Origin: Aeromonas encheleia
GTDB lineage: Bacteria > Pseudomonadota > Gammaproteobacteria > Enterobacterales > Aeromonadaceae
DNA length: 64,000 nucleotides
Direction of reading: 5' to 3'
Assembly (NCBI RefSeq): GCF_900637545.1
Contig: NZ_LR134376.1
Span: 1,135,001-1,199,000, forward strand
This document shows positions 1 to 7,690 of the stretch, in pieces; position 1 is the first letter of the stretch, and each line of letters opens with the position of its first letter. Under the pieces are notes generated by a model, which saw only the letters and a list, made by a program, of their open reading frames with translations, did not search any database and had not been told where the DNA came from. The position numbers and the translations under genes are program-made.

Positions 1-376
1 GCAGCAGTATGGTGCCTTGCTCGTTGAGCAGCTGAAAGTAGAGGTTGTGTTCGAACTCGTGGCCGTAGGGGGTGAACTCGTTGTCCCGCCCCAGCTGGCT
101 GAAGCCGCGCTTCTCCGGATGGGGGTCGTCGGGCACGGCCTGCTCCCACTCCTGGTAGACGGCCCCGTTGCTGGGCAGCTCGCCGCGCTGCTTCAGATAA
201 CGGCTGAGCAGCTGGTTGGTGATGCGGGCGGACTGGGCGAGACGGGCATCGAACAGCTCCTCCATCTCGTGGTTGGCTTCCAGGTAGCCGATGAGGCCGC
301 TGACGGCCAGGCTGAGGCTGACCAGGGCCAGGATGCCGGAGAGCAGGAAGCGGCGGATGGAGCGGACGCGACTCAT
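1..376 (-). CDS. Sensor histidine kinase, 5' part only (QseC/PmrB type)
   Basis: Only the first 125 codons are in the window; the gene continues past the left edge. The visible part starts with a basic stretch, has one membrane segment at about residues 9-30 and then a periplasmic sensor region, the usual front half of a QseC/PmrB/TctE-type kinase. HAMP, HisKA and ATPase domains are not visible. The ATG at 376 overlaps the stop of the response regulator gene by four bases (ATGA), so the two form a translationally coupled pair. It probably phosphorylates that regulator. The ligand cannot be read from this fragment. Confidence 0.8.
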   Translation of the reverse strand, partial: MSRVRSIRRFLLSGILALVSLSLAVSGLIGYLEANHEMEELFDARLAQSARITNQLLSRYLKQRGELPSNGAVYQEWEQAVPDDPHPEKRGFSQLGRDNEFTPYGHEFEHNLYFQLLNEQGTILL

Positions 377-1065
377 CGGGCGGACATCCCTCTGCTGCCC
401 GGGGTATCTGGCTGCGGCACTATGTAGCCGACGCCGCGGATGTTGCGGATGAGTTCGGGGAAGAACTTCTTGCGCAGGTGGTGGATGTGCACCTCCACCG
501 CATTGCTCTCGGCCCCCTCGTCCCAGCCGTAGAGGCTCTGTTGCAGCTGCTCCTTGCTCAGCACCCGGCCGCTCTGGCTGATGAGCTCCAGCAGCAGCTT
601 GTATTCGTGGGGGGTGAGCCTGACGGGCTCGCCCTGATAGGTGACCTGTTGCGACTCGGGGTAGAGGAGGATGTCGCCATACTCCAGCGTGGCCTGCGCC
701 TGGCCCTTGCTGCGCCGCACCAGGGCACGCAGCCGGGCATTGAGCTCCTGCAGGGCGAAGGGCTTGACCATGTAGTCGTCGGAGCCCGCATCCAGCCCGA
801 CCACCCTATCGTCGAGGGCATCGCGGGCGGTGAGGATCAGCACGGGCAGCTGGTGCCCCTCCCGGCGCAGCTTGCGCAGCAGGCTGATGCCATCGATATC
901 GGGCAGATTGAGATCCAGGATGAGGGCGGCAAACTCTTCACTCTTGAGCACCGACAGGGCGGGCAGTCCCTGCTGCAACCAGTCCACCGTATAACCACTG
1001 TGGCGAAGGGCATCCACCATGCCATCCCCCAGCATCACATCGTCTTCCACCAGCAGGATCCGCAT
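373..1065 (-). CDS. OmpR/PhoB-family response regulator, QseB/PmrA-like
   Basis: 230 residues. The receiver domain (about 1-120) begins MRILLVEDD, has phospho-acceptor D51 in LILDLNLPDIDG, and KPFAL with the conserved lysine near residue 101. A winged-helix DNA-binding domain follows (about 125-220), ending with VHIHHLRKKF and IRGVGYI. The match is closest to E. coli QseB and PmrA/BasR from memory. It sits near the 3' end of the T-hemolysin operon and is coupled to the kinase gene. The CTTAAG-N5-CTTAAG box upstream of the operon is the type of site PmrA/QseB proteins bind, so it probably controls its own operon (inference). Confidence 0.9.
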   Translation of the reverse strand: MRILLVEDDVMLGDGMVDALRHSGYTVDWLQQGLPALSVLKSEEFAALILDLNLPDIDGISLLRKLRREGHQLPVLILTARDALDDRVVGLDAGSDDYMVKPFALQELNARLRALVRRSKGQAQATLEYGDILLYPESQQVTYQGEPVRLTPHEYKLLLELISQSGRVLSKEQLQQSLYGWDEGAESNAVEVHIHHLRKKFFPELIRNIRGVGYIVPQPDTPGSRGMSAR

Positions 1066-1176
1066 TCTTATTCTCCCTTAAACGACGCAGCCCACCAGCA
1101 TGAGCATGCAAAATCTGCGACCACCAGGATCCGCATCGTCATTCTCTCTGAAACGACGCTGCCCACCAGTATGCAA
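1047..1176. repeat. Imperfect tandem duplication of the response-regulator start region
   Basis: Bases 1047-1112 and 1121-1176 are imperfect copies. Both contain CCACCAG, GGATCCGCAT, ATTCTC, AACGACGC and GCCCACCAG in the same order. The copy nearer the regulator includes the true start codon; the outer copy has a decayed one. Confidence 0.75.
1068..1136 (-). CDS. Possible 22-codon leader ORF made by duplication of the regulator 5' end
   Basis: An ATG at 1136 opens a short frame beginning MRILVVADF, plainly a copy of the regulator start MRILLVEDD, and ends in TAA two bases before the regulator ATG at 1065. A GGGAGAA sequence just before its stop serves as the ribosome site of the regulator. 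Whether the short frame is translated is unknown. If it is, it would couple translation into the regulator gene. An alternative in-frame ATG lies at 1142. Confidence 0.3.
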   Translation of the reverse strand: MRILVVADFACSCWWAASFKGE

Positions 1177-1189
1177 GCGGGTGGGCAGA
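1160..1189 (-). terminator. Hairpin downstream of the TPR gene, no T tract
   Basis: CTGCCCACC and GGTGGGCAG form a perfect 9-bp stem around a 12-base loop. There is no run of T after it, so it is more likely an RNA stabiliser or a weak attenuation point between the TPR gene and the regulator than an intrinsic terminator. Confidence 0.35.
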
Positions 1190-1219
1190 GTTGAAATAAC
1201 TGTTTGGTTCAGCGTGCTT

Positions 1220-1858
1220 TTATAACTTGGCGAGGCGTTCGCGGATCTCCCCTCGTCGCCCTTCGTCAGCCACTTCACGGCCCGGGCGACTCGGCGCCGC
1301 CAGCGCCTTGTCGAGATAGGCCCTGGCTTCGGCCTTGCGGCCCTGATCGAGCAGGAAGTCGCCGTAGAAGTAGTTGGGATCGATGCCGTTCGGGTTGATG
1401 GCCAGTGCCTGCTTGAGCAACTGCTCGGCCTTCTCGTCATCGCCAAATCCTACCGGCCAGCCCGGCACCTGATAGTAGAGCGACCCCAGGCTGGTGTAGG
1501 CGGAGCCTTCCAGCGCACTGGGATCCTGCTTGATGGCTATTTCCAGCTTCGCCTTGGCCTCTTTCACCAGGCTGAGGGCCCCCAGCCCGCCCTTGGCGCC
1601 GGCCCAGGTGCTCTTGACGATGGCCGACCAGATCAGCAGATCGGTGCGAAAGGCCTCCTTGGCGCTGGCCTGATCGGCCTGGCTGCTCAACTGCTCCAGG
1701 CAGCTCTCCTTGGCCTTGCCGGTCTGTTGATACTGGCAGTGGGCCCACTGCTGCTGGATGATGGGCAGGGTATCGGCGGCCTGGGCCAGACCGCTCCCCA
1801 GGGTGAGTAGCAAGAGGGCATGGCGGCTAAACAGGGTGCGGGAAATGCTGTGCTTCAT
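1220..1858 (-). CDS. Exported TPR-repeat protein of unknown function
   Basis: 212 residues with a signal peptide (basic start, hydrophobic core, cleavage likely after AQA-ADT near residue 27). The mature part is helical with TPR-like units, for example around 95-120 (LEIAIKQDPSALEGSAYTSL) and 140-185 (AEQLLKQALAINPNGIDPNY). It should be periplasmic or envelope-bound. It starts one base after the SDR stop codon, so it belongs to the same operon. I do not recognise a specific family; it may be a scaffold or carrier for the operon's product. Confidence 0.75.
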   Translation of the reverse strand: MKHSISRTLFSRHALLLLTLGSGLAQAADTLPIIQQQWAHCQYQQTGKAKESCLEQLSSQADQASAKEAFRTDLLIWSAIVKSTWAGAKGGLGALSLVKEAKAKLEIAIKQDPSALEGSAYTSLGSLYYQVPGWPVGFGDDEKAEQLLKQALAINPNGIDPNYFYGDFLLDQGRKAEARAYLDKALAAPSRPGREVADEGRRGEIRERLAKL

Positions 1859-1859
1859 C

Positions 1860-2708
1860 TTAAGGTTCCTTCTCTGTCATTACGGAGGTGGGGCTGCCCG
1901 ACTTGCCCGCGGCGGGCGCGGCCGAGTGGCGGGCATAGCGCTCGATGATGGGTCTTTGCCTGGCCAGCGCCTTGTCGACGAGGCCGGGCAGCAGGCCGTT
2001 GAGGCGCACGAACAACTTCTCCGGCCAGCCGAGCCAGCTGCTGCGGGTTTCGTTGCACAGGGCGATGACGGCGGCCTCGGCCACGTCCTGCGGGCTGTCG
2101 GTACGGGTGCCGAGTGCGGCGTTCATCTCGTAGGCGGCTTCCGAGTTGAGATGGGTACGGGTGGCGCGCGGGGCGAAGTGCAGCACCTTGACGCCGGTGC
2201 CTTCCAGCTCGCGTCCCAGCGCCTCGCTGAAGCCGCGCAGGGCGAACTTGCTGGCACAGTAGACGCTGTAACCCGCATAACCGATACCGCCAAAGCTGGA
2301 GCCGATGTTCATCACCACGGCGGGCTTGCGCAGCCTCGGCAGCAGGGCGCGGGTGAGCTGGATCGGCGCCTCTATGTTGAGCCGCAGTTGGCGTTCCACC
2401 TGTTCGATGCTCTGATCCTCCAGCCAGGCAAACTGGTTGCAACCGGCGTTGTTGATCAGCACATCCAGCCCTTCATCCAGTGCGGGGTGTTGCAGCAGGC
2501 GCGCCCGCTCCTCAGGGGAGCTCAGATCGGCGACCACGATCTGGTGACGTTCCGGATGGGTCAGCTCCTTGCAGAGGCGCTCCAGTGTGCTGGTCCTGCG
2601 TCCGTGCAACAACAGGTGCGCCCCCTGCGCCGCCAGCTCCTGGGCCAGCGCTTCGCCGATCCCGCCGCTGGCGCCCGTGAGCAACACCTTTTTTCCTTCA
2701 AGCTTCAT
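1860..2708 (-). CDS. Short-chain dehydrogenase/reductase (SDR)
   Basis: 282 residues, classical SDR. The NAD(P)-binding motif TGASGGIG is at residues 11-18, the structural motif NNAG near 90, and the catalytic set is a serine in IGSSFGG with YCASK (Y-x-x-x-K) near residues 152-156. R38 and R39 in HGRRTS suggest NADPH preference (inference). The ATG at 2708 overlaps the stop of the di-iron protein gene (ATGA). In this operon it would reduce a carbonyl or oxidise an alcohol on the shared substrate. Confidence 0.88.
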   Translation of the reverse strand: MKLEGKKVLLTGASGGIGEALAQELAAQGAHLLLHGRRTSTLERLCKELTHPERHQIVVADLSSPEERARLLQHPALDEGLDVLINNAGCNQFAWLEDQSIEQVERQLRLNIEAPIQLTRALLPRLRKPAVVMNIGSSFGGIGYAGYSVYCASKFALRGFSEALGRELEGTGVKVLHFAPRATRTHLNSEAAYEMNAALGTRTDSPQDVAEAAVIALCNETRSSWLGWPEKLFVRLNGLLPGLVDKALARQRPIIERYARHSAAPAAGKSGSPTSVMTEKEP

Positions 2709-3364
2709 CGTGTCTCTGCATCCGTTAGTTGATAGAGCATGTCGGCGTAGAGGCGGTAGACCACCCTGGCCGAGTGAATGATGGCGGCCTGATCGGCGGG
2801 GTCTTCCAGCCGGTTCATCAGGGATTCGAAGAACTTGAGGTGCTCCTGATCCAGCGCGCCGTGGGAGCTCAGGTAGCTCATCGCCTGGGGCGGCAGGCCG
2901 AGGCCGCTCTTGAGCTGGTCCGCCACTGTCAGGGCGATGGCGACGCTGGTGCCTTCCAGCACCTGCACCATGCCGAAGAAGCCCATGGGGTTGCCGCGCT
3001 GGATCTGGTCATAGAGAAAGGCCACCATCAGCTCGATGGGCAGGCCCGGCTGGCCGTGGCGCACCGCCTCGGCATCACCACCGCAGGCGCGGATGTCGTT
3101 GAGGATCCACTCTTGATGGCCGTACTCTTCGTCTATGTACTCCTTGATGGCCTCTCGTAGCCACTCATGCTCCTGCCCCAGCTTGCCGCCGGTGGTCATC
3201 AACAGCGGCACCGTGTGACGCACGTGGTAGTAAGCCTCTGCCAGGAAGGCGAGATACGTCTCTCGGCTGATATCGCCACGGCGGCAGGCTTCGATGATGG
3301 GGGCGCGGAACAGGTGCTCACGCTCCTGGGCGGTGGCTTGTTGCAGGGTCTGGTAGAAGCTCAT
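2705..3364 (-). CDS. Haem-oxygenase-like di-iron protein (TenA/PqqC/UndA fold)
   Basis: 219 residues, all-helical family often annotated as TenA-like or iron-containing redox enzyme. Candidate metal ligands are present at family-like places: E43 and H47/H50 in the first core helix, E80-x-x-H83, E137 and the H168/D172/H175 cluster (H-x3-D-x2-H). This resembles the haem-oxygenase-like di-iron oxidases such as UndA, which act on fatty acids or amino acids, more than thiaminase TenA. The ATG at 3364 overlaps the ligase stop (ATGA); an upstream in-frame extension is inside the ligase gene and was rejected. Confidence 0.82.
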   Translation of the reverse strand: MSFYQTLQQATAQEREHLFRAPIIEACRRGDISRETYLAFLAEAYYHVRHTVPLLMTTGGKLGQEHEWLREAIKEYIDEEYGHQEWILNDIRACGGDAEAVRHGQPGLPIELMVAFLYDQIQRGNPMGFFGMVQVLEGTSVAIALTVADQLKSGLGLPPQAMSYLSSHGALDQEHLKFFESLMNRLEDPADQAAIIHSARVVYRLYADMLYQLTDAETR

Positions 3365-4827
3365 GAGCGCTCTCCTGTGAGGCATTGGCTGATCTGTCGG
3401 GAAAAGTGGTGATAGATCCGTTCGCGACGGGGGCGACCGTTGGCGGTCAGCAGCTCCGGATGTTGATCCAGAGCCACCGGCAGCCAGTGGTGAATGCGGG
3501 CGTAATCGGGCAGGCGCTGGTTGAGCAGCTCGATCTGTTGCGCCAGTTGGCCATCTGCGCCGGGCAGCGGCTGGATCAGCGCCACGTTGGCGGGCTGGCC
3601 ATCGCCGAAGACCACGATGCGGACGATGGCCGGGCAGAGCTGGGCCTGTGCCTCGACCCATTCGGGGGAGAAGTTGCGGCCAAAGGCGGTGATCTGCAGG
3701 TTCTTCTTGCGCCCCGTGATGTGCAGGTAGCCCTGCTCATCCAGATGACCGAGATCGCCGGTGGCAATCTGGCTGGGGGGGGGCTCGTCCGTGCCCAGGT
3801 AGCCGAGCATGGCGGCCCCTTCCACCAGGATCTCGCCGTCGGCGGCGATCGCTATCCTGCAATGTGGCAGGGGCTGGCCGACACTGCCGAGGCGGTGTTC
3901 CTCCGGGCCATTGAGCGCCACGACGGAGCCGCATTCTGACAGACCGTAGCCTTCATAGACCGGCATCCCCAGCTCGCGGGCGTGGCTGATGAGCTCGGGG
4001 GCGACCTTGCCCCCGCCCACGGCGATGAAGCGCAGGGTGGCGAGGCGCTCGGCGAGCGCCCCATTGGCGCCGCACAGGGCGAGCAGCAAACGCAGCAACT
4101 CGGGCACCAGCACCAGGCTGTGGCTGGGCCAGTGCAGCAGGGCCCGGGCCAGGGTGGCGGGATCCAGCTTGCTGGAGCCTTCGAACCCCAACTCCTTGAG
4201 CGAGGGGATCTGGCTGCAGGCGCCGGTAAGCAAGGGCACATAGAGGCCAGTCAGGTTCTCCAGCAGGGTGGTCAGCGGCAGCAGGGTCAGGTGTTTCTCG
4301 ACCCGTGCTGGCGCGACGCGTCTTGCCAGCGAATCGCAGACCGCCATCATCTGTTCAAGGGAGAGGCAGACCCCCTTGGGCTGGCCCGTGCTGCCGGAGG
4401 TGTAGGTGATCTTGGCGGTGCCTGCTGGCAAGGGGGGCACCTGTGCCGGCTGCTTGCGCCACAGCGGCAGCTCGCCGACCGACAGGGTCAGGGGCTCGCA
4501 GGCCTGCCATCCCTCATGCTCGGGTCCTACCAGGGCATCGGCCCCGCTGCTTGCCAGCAACCAGGCTTGTTGCTCCGGGCTGAAGAAGTGAGGCACAGGG
4601 ATGACCACGATCCCGGCCCGGGTGCAGGCCAGATCGATCAGCGCCCAGGGCAGGCCGTTGTCGAGCTGCAGCGCCAGCCGAGCGATGCCGGCCTGCTGCA
4701 ACCGGTCGGCCAGGCGCTGGATCTGCTGCCACAGGGTCTGGTAATCCAGCACTCCCTGGCTGCCTTGCAGTGCCGGTTGTCGTGGCGTCAGGCTGGCGTG
4801 GCGGGCGATGGCGTCGAACAGGCTCAT
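3361..4827 (-). CDS. AMP-binding acyl-adenylate/acyl-CoA synthetase
   Basis: 488 residues. The P-loop-like core TYTSGSTGQPKG is near residue 150, YEGYGLSECG near 295 and the hinge TGRKKNLQITAFGRN near 375, so it activates a carboxylic acid as AMP ester. The C-terminal A10 motif reads TANGRPRRERI: the usual catalytic lysine after G is arginine, which may slow adenylation or mark a special subfamily. Start chosen at ATG 4827 because it overlaps the previous stop (ATGA); a GTG nine bases upstream is possible. The fatty-acyl substrate is inferred only from the family. Confidence 0.88.
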   Translation of the reverse strand: MSLFDAIARHASLTPRQPALQGSQGVLDYQTLWQQIQRLADRLQQAGIARLALQLDNGLPWALIDLACTRAGIVVIPVPHFFSPEQQAWLLASSGADALVGPEHEGWQACEPLTLSVGELPLWRKQPAQVPPLPAGTAKITYTSGSTGQPKGVCLSLEQMMAVCDSLARRVAPARVEKHLTLLPLTTLLENLTGLYVPLLTGACSQIPSLKELGFEGSSKLDPATLARALLHWPSHSLVLVPELLRLLLALCGANGALAERLATLRFIAVGGGKVAPELISHARELGMPVYEGYGLSECGSVVALNGPEEHRLGSVGQPLPHCRIAIAADGEILVEGAAMLGYLGTDEPPPSQIATGDLGHLDEQGYLHITGRKKNLQITAFGRNFSPEWVEAQAQLCPAIVRIVVFGDGQPANVALIQPLPGADGQLAQQIELLNQRLPDYARIHHWLPVALDQHPELLTANGRPRRERIYHHFSRQISQCLTGERS

Positions 4828-5495
4828 TGGGCACACCTCTTGTCACCGTCATGGTCGGCATGGCTAAAAAGGATGGGCATGGGCCCCAGCAGGTTGAGCA
4901 GCAGGCTGCTCTGGGCGAGCACGTCTCGTCCATGGTTGATGTCGCCTGCCATCACCTTGGGCTGGCAGCGGTAGTATTCCCCCCAGGCGCTGGCGTCCTC
5001 ACCCACCTGATGGGCCTGGGCGGGGGCCAGCTCCACCGGGTTGAGGCGCAGGCGGGCAAAGCTGTTGCGCAGCTTGGCGGTACCGGTGAACACCACGTAG
5101 TCGAGGGCGTTGTCACACAGCAGGCGGCACAGCGCCGCAAACATCAGGCGGGCATTGCCCGGTTCGCTGCAGGCCAGATTGCCCACCTCGATGATGCGGT
5201 TGCGGGCCGGACGTACCCCGAGGCGGGTTTCGATGGCGGCCTCGATGGGCTGCTCCAGATACTGCTCAAGATAGAGGGGGCATTCACTCCCCCCTGTGCT
5301 GGCGTGGTTGAGGCCGCAGGCGCCGACCAGCATGCCGTCTGCCCGATAGAGGCCGAGCAGGCAGGGCAGAAAATGGGGAATGTGGGCGTTGAATTCGAGG
5401 CCGTAGGCGGCCTGGATAAAAGCTTGCAGCGCCATGACCTGCGGCGGGGATTCGGCCAGGGTCAACCTGTAGGGGGCTTGGATCTCTATGGTCAT
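4824..5495 (-). CDS. Thermostable hemolysin family protein (delta-VPH type)
   Basis: 223 residues, no signal peptide. It resembles the T-hemolysin family named after the Vibrio delta-VPH gene, with the conserved stretch NRIIEVGNLA near residue 121 and a C-terminal hydrophobic part. The fold is thought to be acyltransferase-like (GNAT/autoinducer synthase type); that is recollection, not tested. First gene of the operon, with GAGAAGGAGCC ahead of the ATG. The absence of a secretion signal and the enzymatic neighbours argue that it is an enzyme rather than a secreted toxin (inference). Confidence 0.8.
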   Translation of the reverse strand: MTIEIQAPYRLTLAESPPQVMALQAFIQAAYGLEFNAHIPHFLPCLLGLYRADGMLVGACGLNHASTGGSECPLYLEQYLEQPIEAAIETRLGVRPARNRIIEVGNLACSEPGNARLMFAALCRLLCDNALDYVVFTGTAKLRNSFARLRLNPVELAPAQAHQVGEDASAWGEYYRCQPKVMAGDINHGRDVLAQSSLLLNLLGPMPILFSHADHDGDKRCAQ

Positions 5496-5539
5496 GGTTG
5501 GCTCCTTCTCTTGCGATGGGTTGAGAGTAAGAGGGCAAA

Positions 5540-5556
5540 CTTAAGAGACCCTTAAG
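5540..5556 (-). promoter_or_regulatory. PmrA/QseB-type box upstream of the T-hemolysin operon
   Basis: CTTAAG, five bases, CTTAAG: a perfect direct repeat with 11-bp period, equal to the PmrA consensus YTTAAK-N5-YTTAAK and also to QseB sites. It lies 45-61 bases before the first start codon, where a class II activator would touch RNA polymerase. The cognate regulator is probably the one encoded at the end of the same operon. Confidence 0.65.
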
Positions 5557-5625
5557 GAGTAAAAAAAGTTGTCAGCAGGGCGGCGGGCAGGCAATCTGCG
5601 CGGCTGTCACCCATGAGGATCCGCC

Positions 5626-6267
5626 ATGTCATCAAGCGCCAGCTGCCCCCTCTGCTTGGCTCGCCACAGCTACCCGCTGCCCGTCGCCGGCAAGCATTAC
5701 CATCGCTGCCAAAGCTGCGAGCTGGTCTGGCTGGATCCGGCCTGCCATCTGGCGCCGGCGGCGGAGAAGGCGGTCTACGACGGGCACGACAACCAGGTGG
5801 ACGATCCCCGCTACCGCAGCTTCCTGATGCGGGCCTTCGGCGAGGTGCTGGCCCGGGTGCCGGCGCCGGCCTCCGGCCTCGACTTCGGCTGTGGCCCCGG
5901 CCCCGCGCTGATCGCCATGGGGCGGGAGGCGGGCTACGAGATGGCGGGCTACGACAAGTTCTACGCCGATGAGCCAGCGCTGCTCACCCGGCAGTACGAC
6001 TTCATCACCAGCACCGAGGTGATCGAGCACATCGCCGATCCGCGCCGCGCGCTGGACGGGCTTTGGGATTGCCTGAGACCCGGCGGCATCCTGGTGCTGC
6101 AGACCCAGCGGGTGCTCGGTGACGAGCGCTTCAGGAGCTGGCGCTACCGCCATGATCCGACTCACATCGTCTTCTTCGCCGAGGCCTCGTTTCACGCCCT
6201 GGCGGCCCGTTGGCAGGCGGCGGTCTGTTTCCCCCATGCCGATGTGGTCGTCATCACCAAACCCTGA
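5626..6267 (+). CDS. SAM-dependent methyltransferase with N-terminal Cys-rich knuckle
   Basis: 213 residues. Two CxxC pairs (CPLC near residue 6, CQSC near 28) form a probable zinc knuckle. The class I methyltransferase domain follows with LDFGCGPGP (SAM motif I, about residues 84-92), TSTEVIEHI near 126 and a C-terminal LRPGGILVLQT. The substrate is not known. It is divergent from the T-hemolysin operon and has GAGGATCC before the ATG. Neighbouring ycaQ starts 69 bases after its stop and is probably co-transcribed. Confidence 0.85.
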   Translation: MSSSASCPLCLARHSYPLPVAGKHYHRCQSCELVWLDPACHLAPAAEKAVYDGHDNQVDDPRYRSFLMRAFGEVLARVPAPASGLDFGCGPGPALIAMGREAGYEMAGYDKFYADEPALLTRQYDFITSTEVIEHIADPRRALDGLWDCLRPGGILVLQTQRVLGDERFRSWRYRHDPTHIVFFAEASFHALAARWQAAVCFPHADVVVITKP

Positions 6268-6335
6268 GTGGGCCGTTTTCATTTGGCCATGAGTTGGGCA
6301 TGCTGGGAGCCTGTTACCAAGGAGCTGGTATCCCC

Positions 6336-7583
6336 ATGTCGATTCCCCATCTCTCGCTGCAAGACGCCCGTCATCTGCAGCTGGCGGCCCAGGGCCTGCT
6401 GAGCCCCCCCAAACGCAAGGCGGGCCCCGCCGACCTGCTGGCCTGCATCCGCCGCATGGCGTTGCTGCAGATAGACACCATCCAGGTGGTGGCGCGCAGC
6501 CCCTACCTGGTGCTGTTCAGCCGGCTCGGTCACTACGATCCCGCCTGGCTGGATCAGCTGCTGGCGCGGGGTGACATCTTCGAGTACTGGGCCCACGAGG
6601 CCTGCTTCATCCCCCGCGAGGATTACCGGCTGCTGCGTCATCGGATGCTGGATCCCGCCGCCATGGGCTGGAAGTTCTCCGCCCAGTGGCTGGCGACCCA
6701 CGGCGGCGAGATAGCGCAGATCGTCGAGCGTATTCGCCAGCAGGGCCCGGTGCGGGCTGCCGATATTGGAAACGAAAGAGGCGAGCGCAAGGAGGGCAAG
6801 GGCAACGGCTGGTGGGACTGGAAGCCGGAGAAGCGTCACCTGGAGGTGTTGTTCACCGCCGGAAGGCTGATGGTGAGCGAGCGGCGCAACTTTCAGCGGG
6901 TCTACGATCTCGCCGAGCGGGTGCGCCCGGGCTGGGACGATGGCCGGGATCTGCCGAGCCAGGCACAGGCCCAGCGCGACATGGTGCGCGCCAGCTGCCG
7001 TGCCCTCGGGCTGATCAAGACCGGCTGGGTGGCTGACTACTACCGCCTGCGCCGTGGCAAGTACGATGCCCAGCTCCATCAGCTGGCGGACGAGGGGGAG
7101 CTGCTGCCCGTGCGCGTCGAGGGGTGGCAGCACGGCGCCTTCGTCCACGCCTCCCTGGCCGATGAGCTGGTGCAGGCGCAGGCCGGCACCCTCAAGGCGA
7201 CCCACAGCGCCGTGCTGTCACCCTTCGATCCCCTGGTGTGGGATCGCAAGCGGACCAGCGAGCTGTTCGGCTTTGACTACCGCATCGAGTGCTACACCCC
7301 GGCGCCCAAGCGCCAGTACGGCTACTTCGTATTGCCCTTGCTGCGCCGCGGCAAGCTGGTGGGACGGCTGGATGCCAAGGCTCATCGCAAGGAGGGGCTG
7401 TTCGAGGTCAAGAGCCTCTATCTGGAGGAGGGGGTCAGGGTGAGCGCCAGCCTGGCGCAGGATCTGGCGAAGGCGCTGCAAAAGCTGGCGGATTGGCATC
7501 AGACGCCCGCCCTGCGCATCGGCGCCATGCCGGCCCCCCTGCGGGCCCTGTGGCCAGCGCCGCGCCCTTGGCCCGCAGGCTAA
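6336..7583 (+). CDS. ycaQ: YcaQ-type DNA glycosylase (interstrand crosslink unhooking)
   Basis: 415 residues, matching E. coli YcaQ (about 410) along its length from memory: start MSIPHLSLQDARHL, the catalytic-loop motif LLQIDTI near residue 48, YWAHEACF near 86, and ATHSAVLSPFDPLVWDRKR near 290. The family has winged-helix repeats and removes bulky N7-alkylguanines and crosslinks from DNA. The ATG at 6336 was chosen for agreement with E. coli; upstream in-frame codons overlap the preceding gene. The last codons lie in a 42-bp tandem repeat. Confidence 0.92.
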   Translation: MSIPHLSLQDARHLQLAAQGLLSPPKRKAGPADLLACIRRMALLQIDTIQVVARSPYLVLFSRLGHYDPAWLDQLLARGDIFEYWAHEACFIPREDYRLLRHRMLDPAAMGWKFSAQWLATHGGEIAQIVERIRQQGPVRAADIGNERGERKEGKGNGWWDWKPEKRHLEVLFTAGRLMVSERRNFQRVYDLAERVRPGWDDGRDLPSQAQAQRDMVRASCRALGLIKTGWVADYYRLRRGKYDAQLHQLADEGELLPVRVEGWQHGAFVHASLADELVQAQAGTLKATHSAVLSPFDPLVWDRKRTSELFGFDYRIECYTPAPKRQYGYFVLPLLRRGKLVGRLDAKAHRKEGLFEVKSLYLEEGVRVSASLAQDLAKALQKLADWHQTPALRIGAMPAPLRALWPAPRPWPAG

Positions 7584-7649
7584 ACGACGGCCAATCAAAA
7601 ACCGCGTCCTTGGCCCGCAGGCTAAACGACGGCCAAACAAAAACCGGGC
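7566..7649 (+). repeat. 42-bp tandem duplication across the ycaQ stop codon
   Basis: Copy one 7566-7607, copy two 7608-7649. Both begin CCTTGGCCCGCAGGCTAAAC and include a TAA stop. They differ at a few bases near their 3' ends. The second copy supplies the left arm of the shared terminator. Confidence 0.9.
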
Positions 7650-7664
7650 ACTGGGCCCGGTTTT
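7640..7664. terminator. Bidirectional terminator between ycaQ and frdD
   Basis: AAAACCGGGC and GCCCGGTTTT form a 10-bp stem with loop ACTGG. T runs on both strands let it end both ycaQ and the frd operon. Confidence 0.9.
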
Positions 7665-7690
7665 ATCATGTGTTGCTGGCAACTGAAGGA

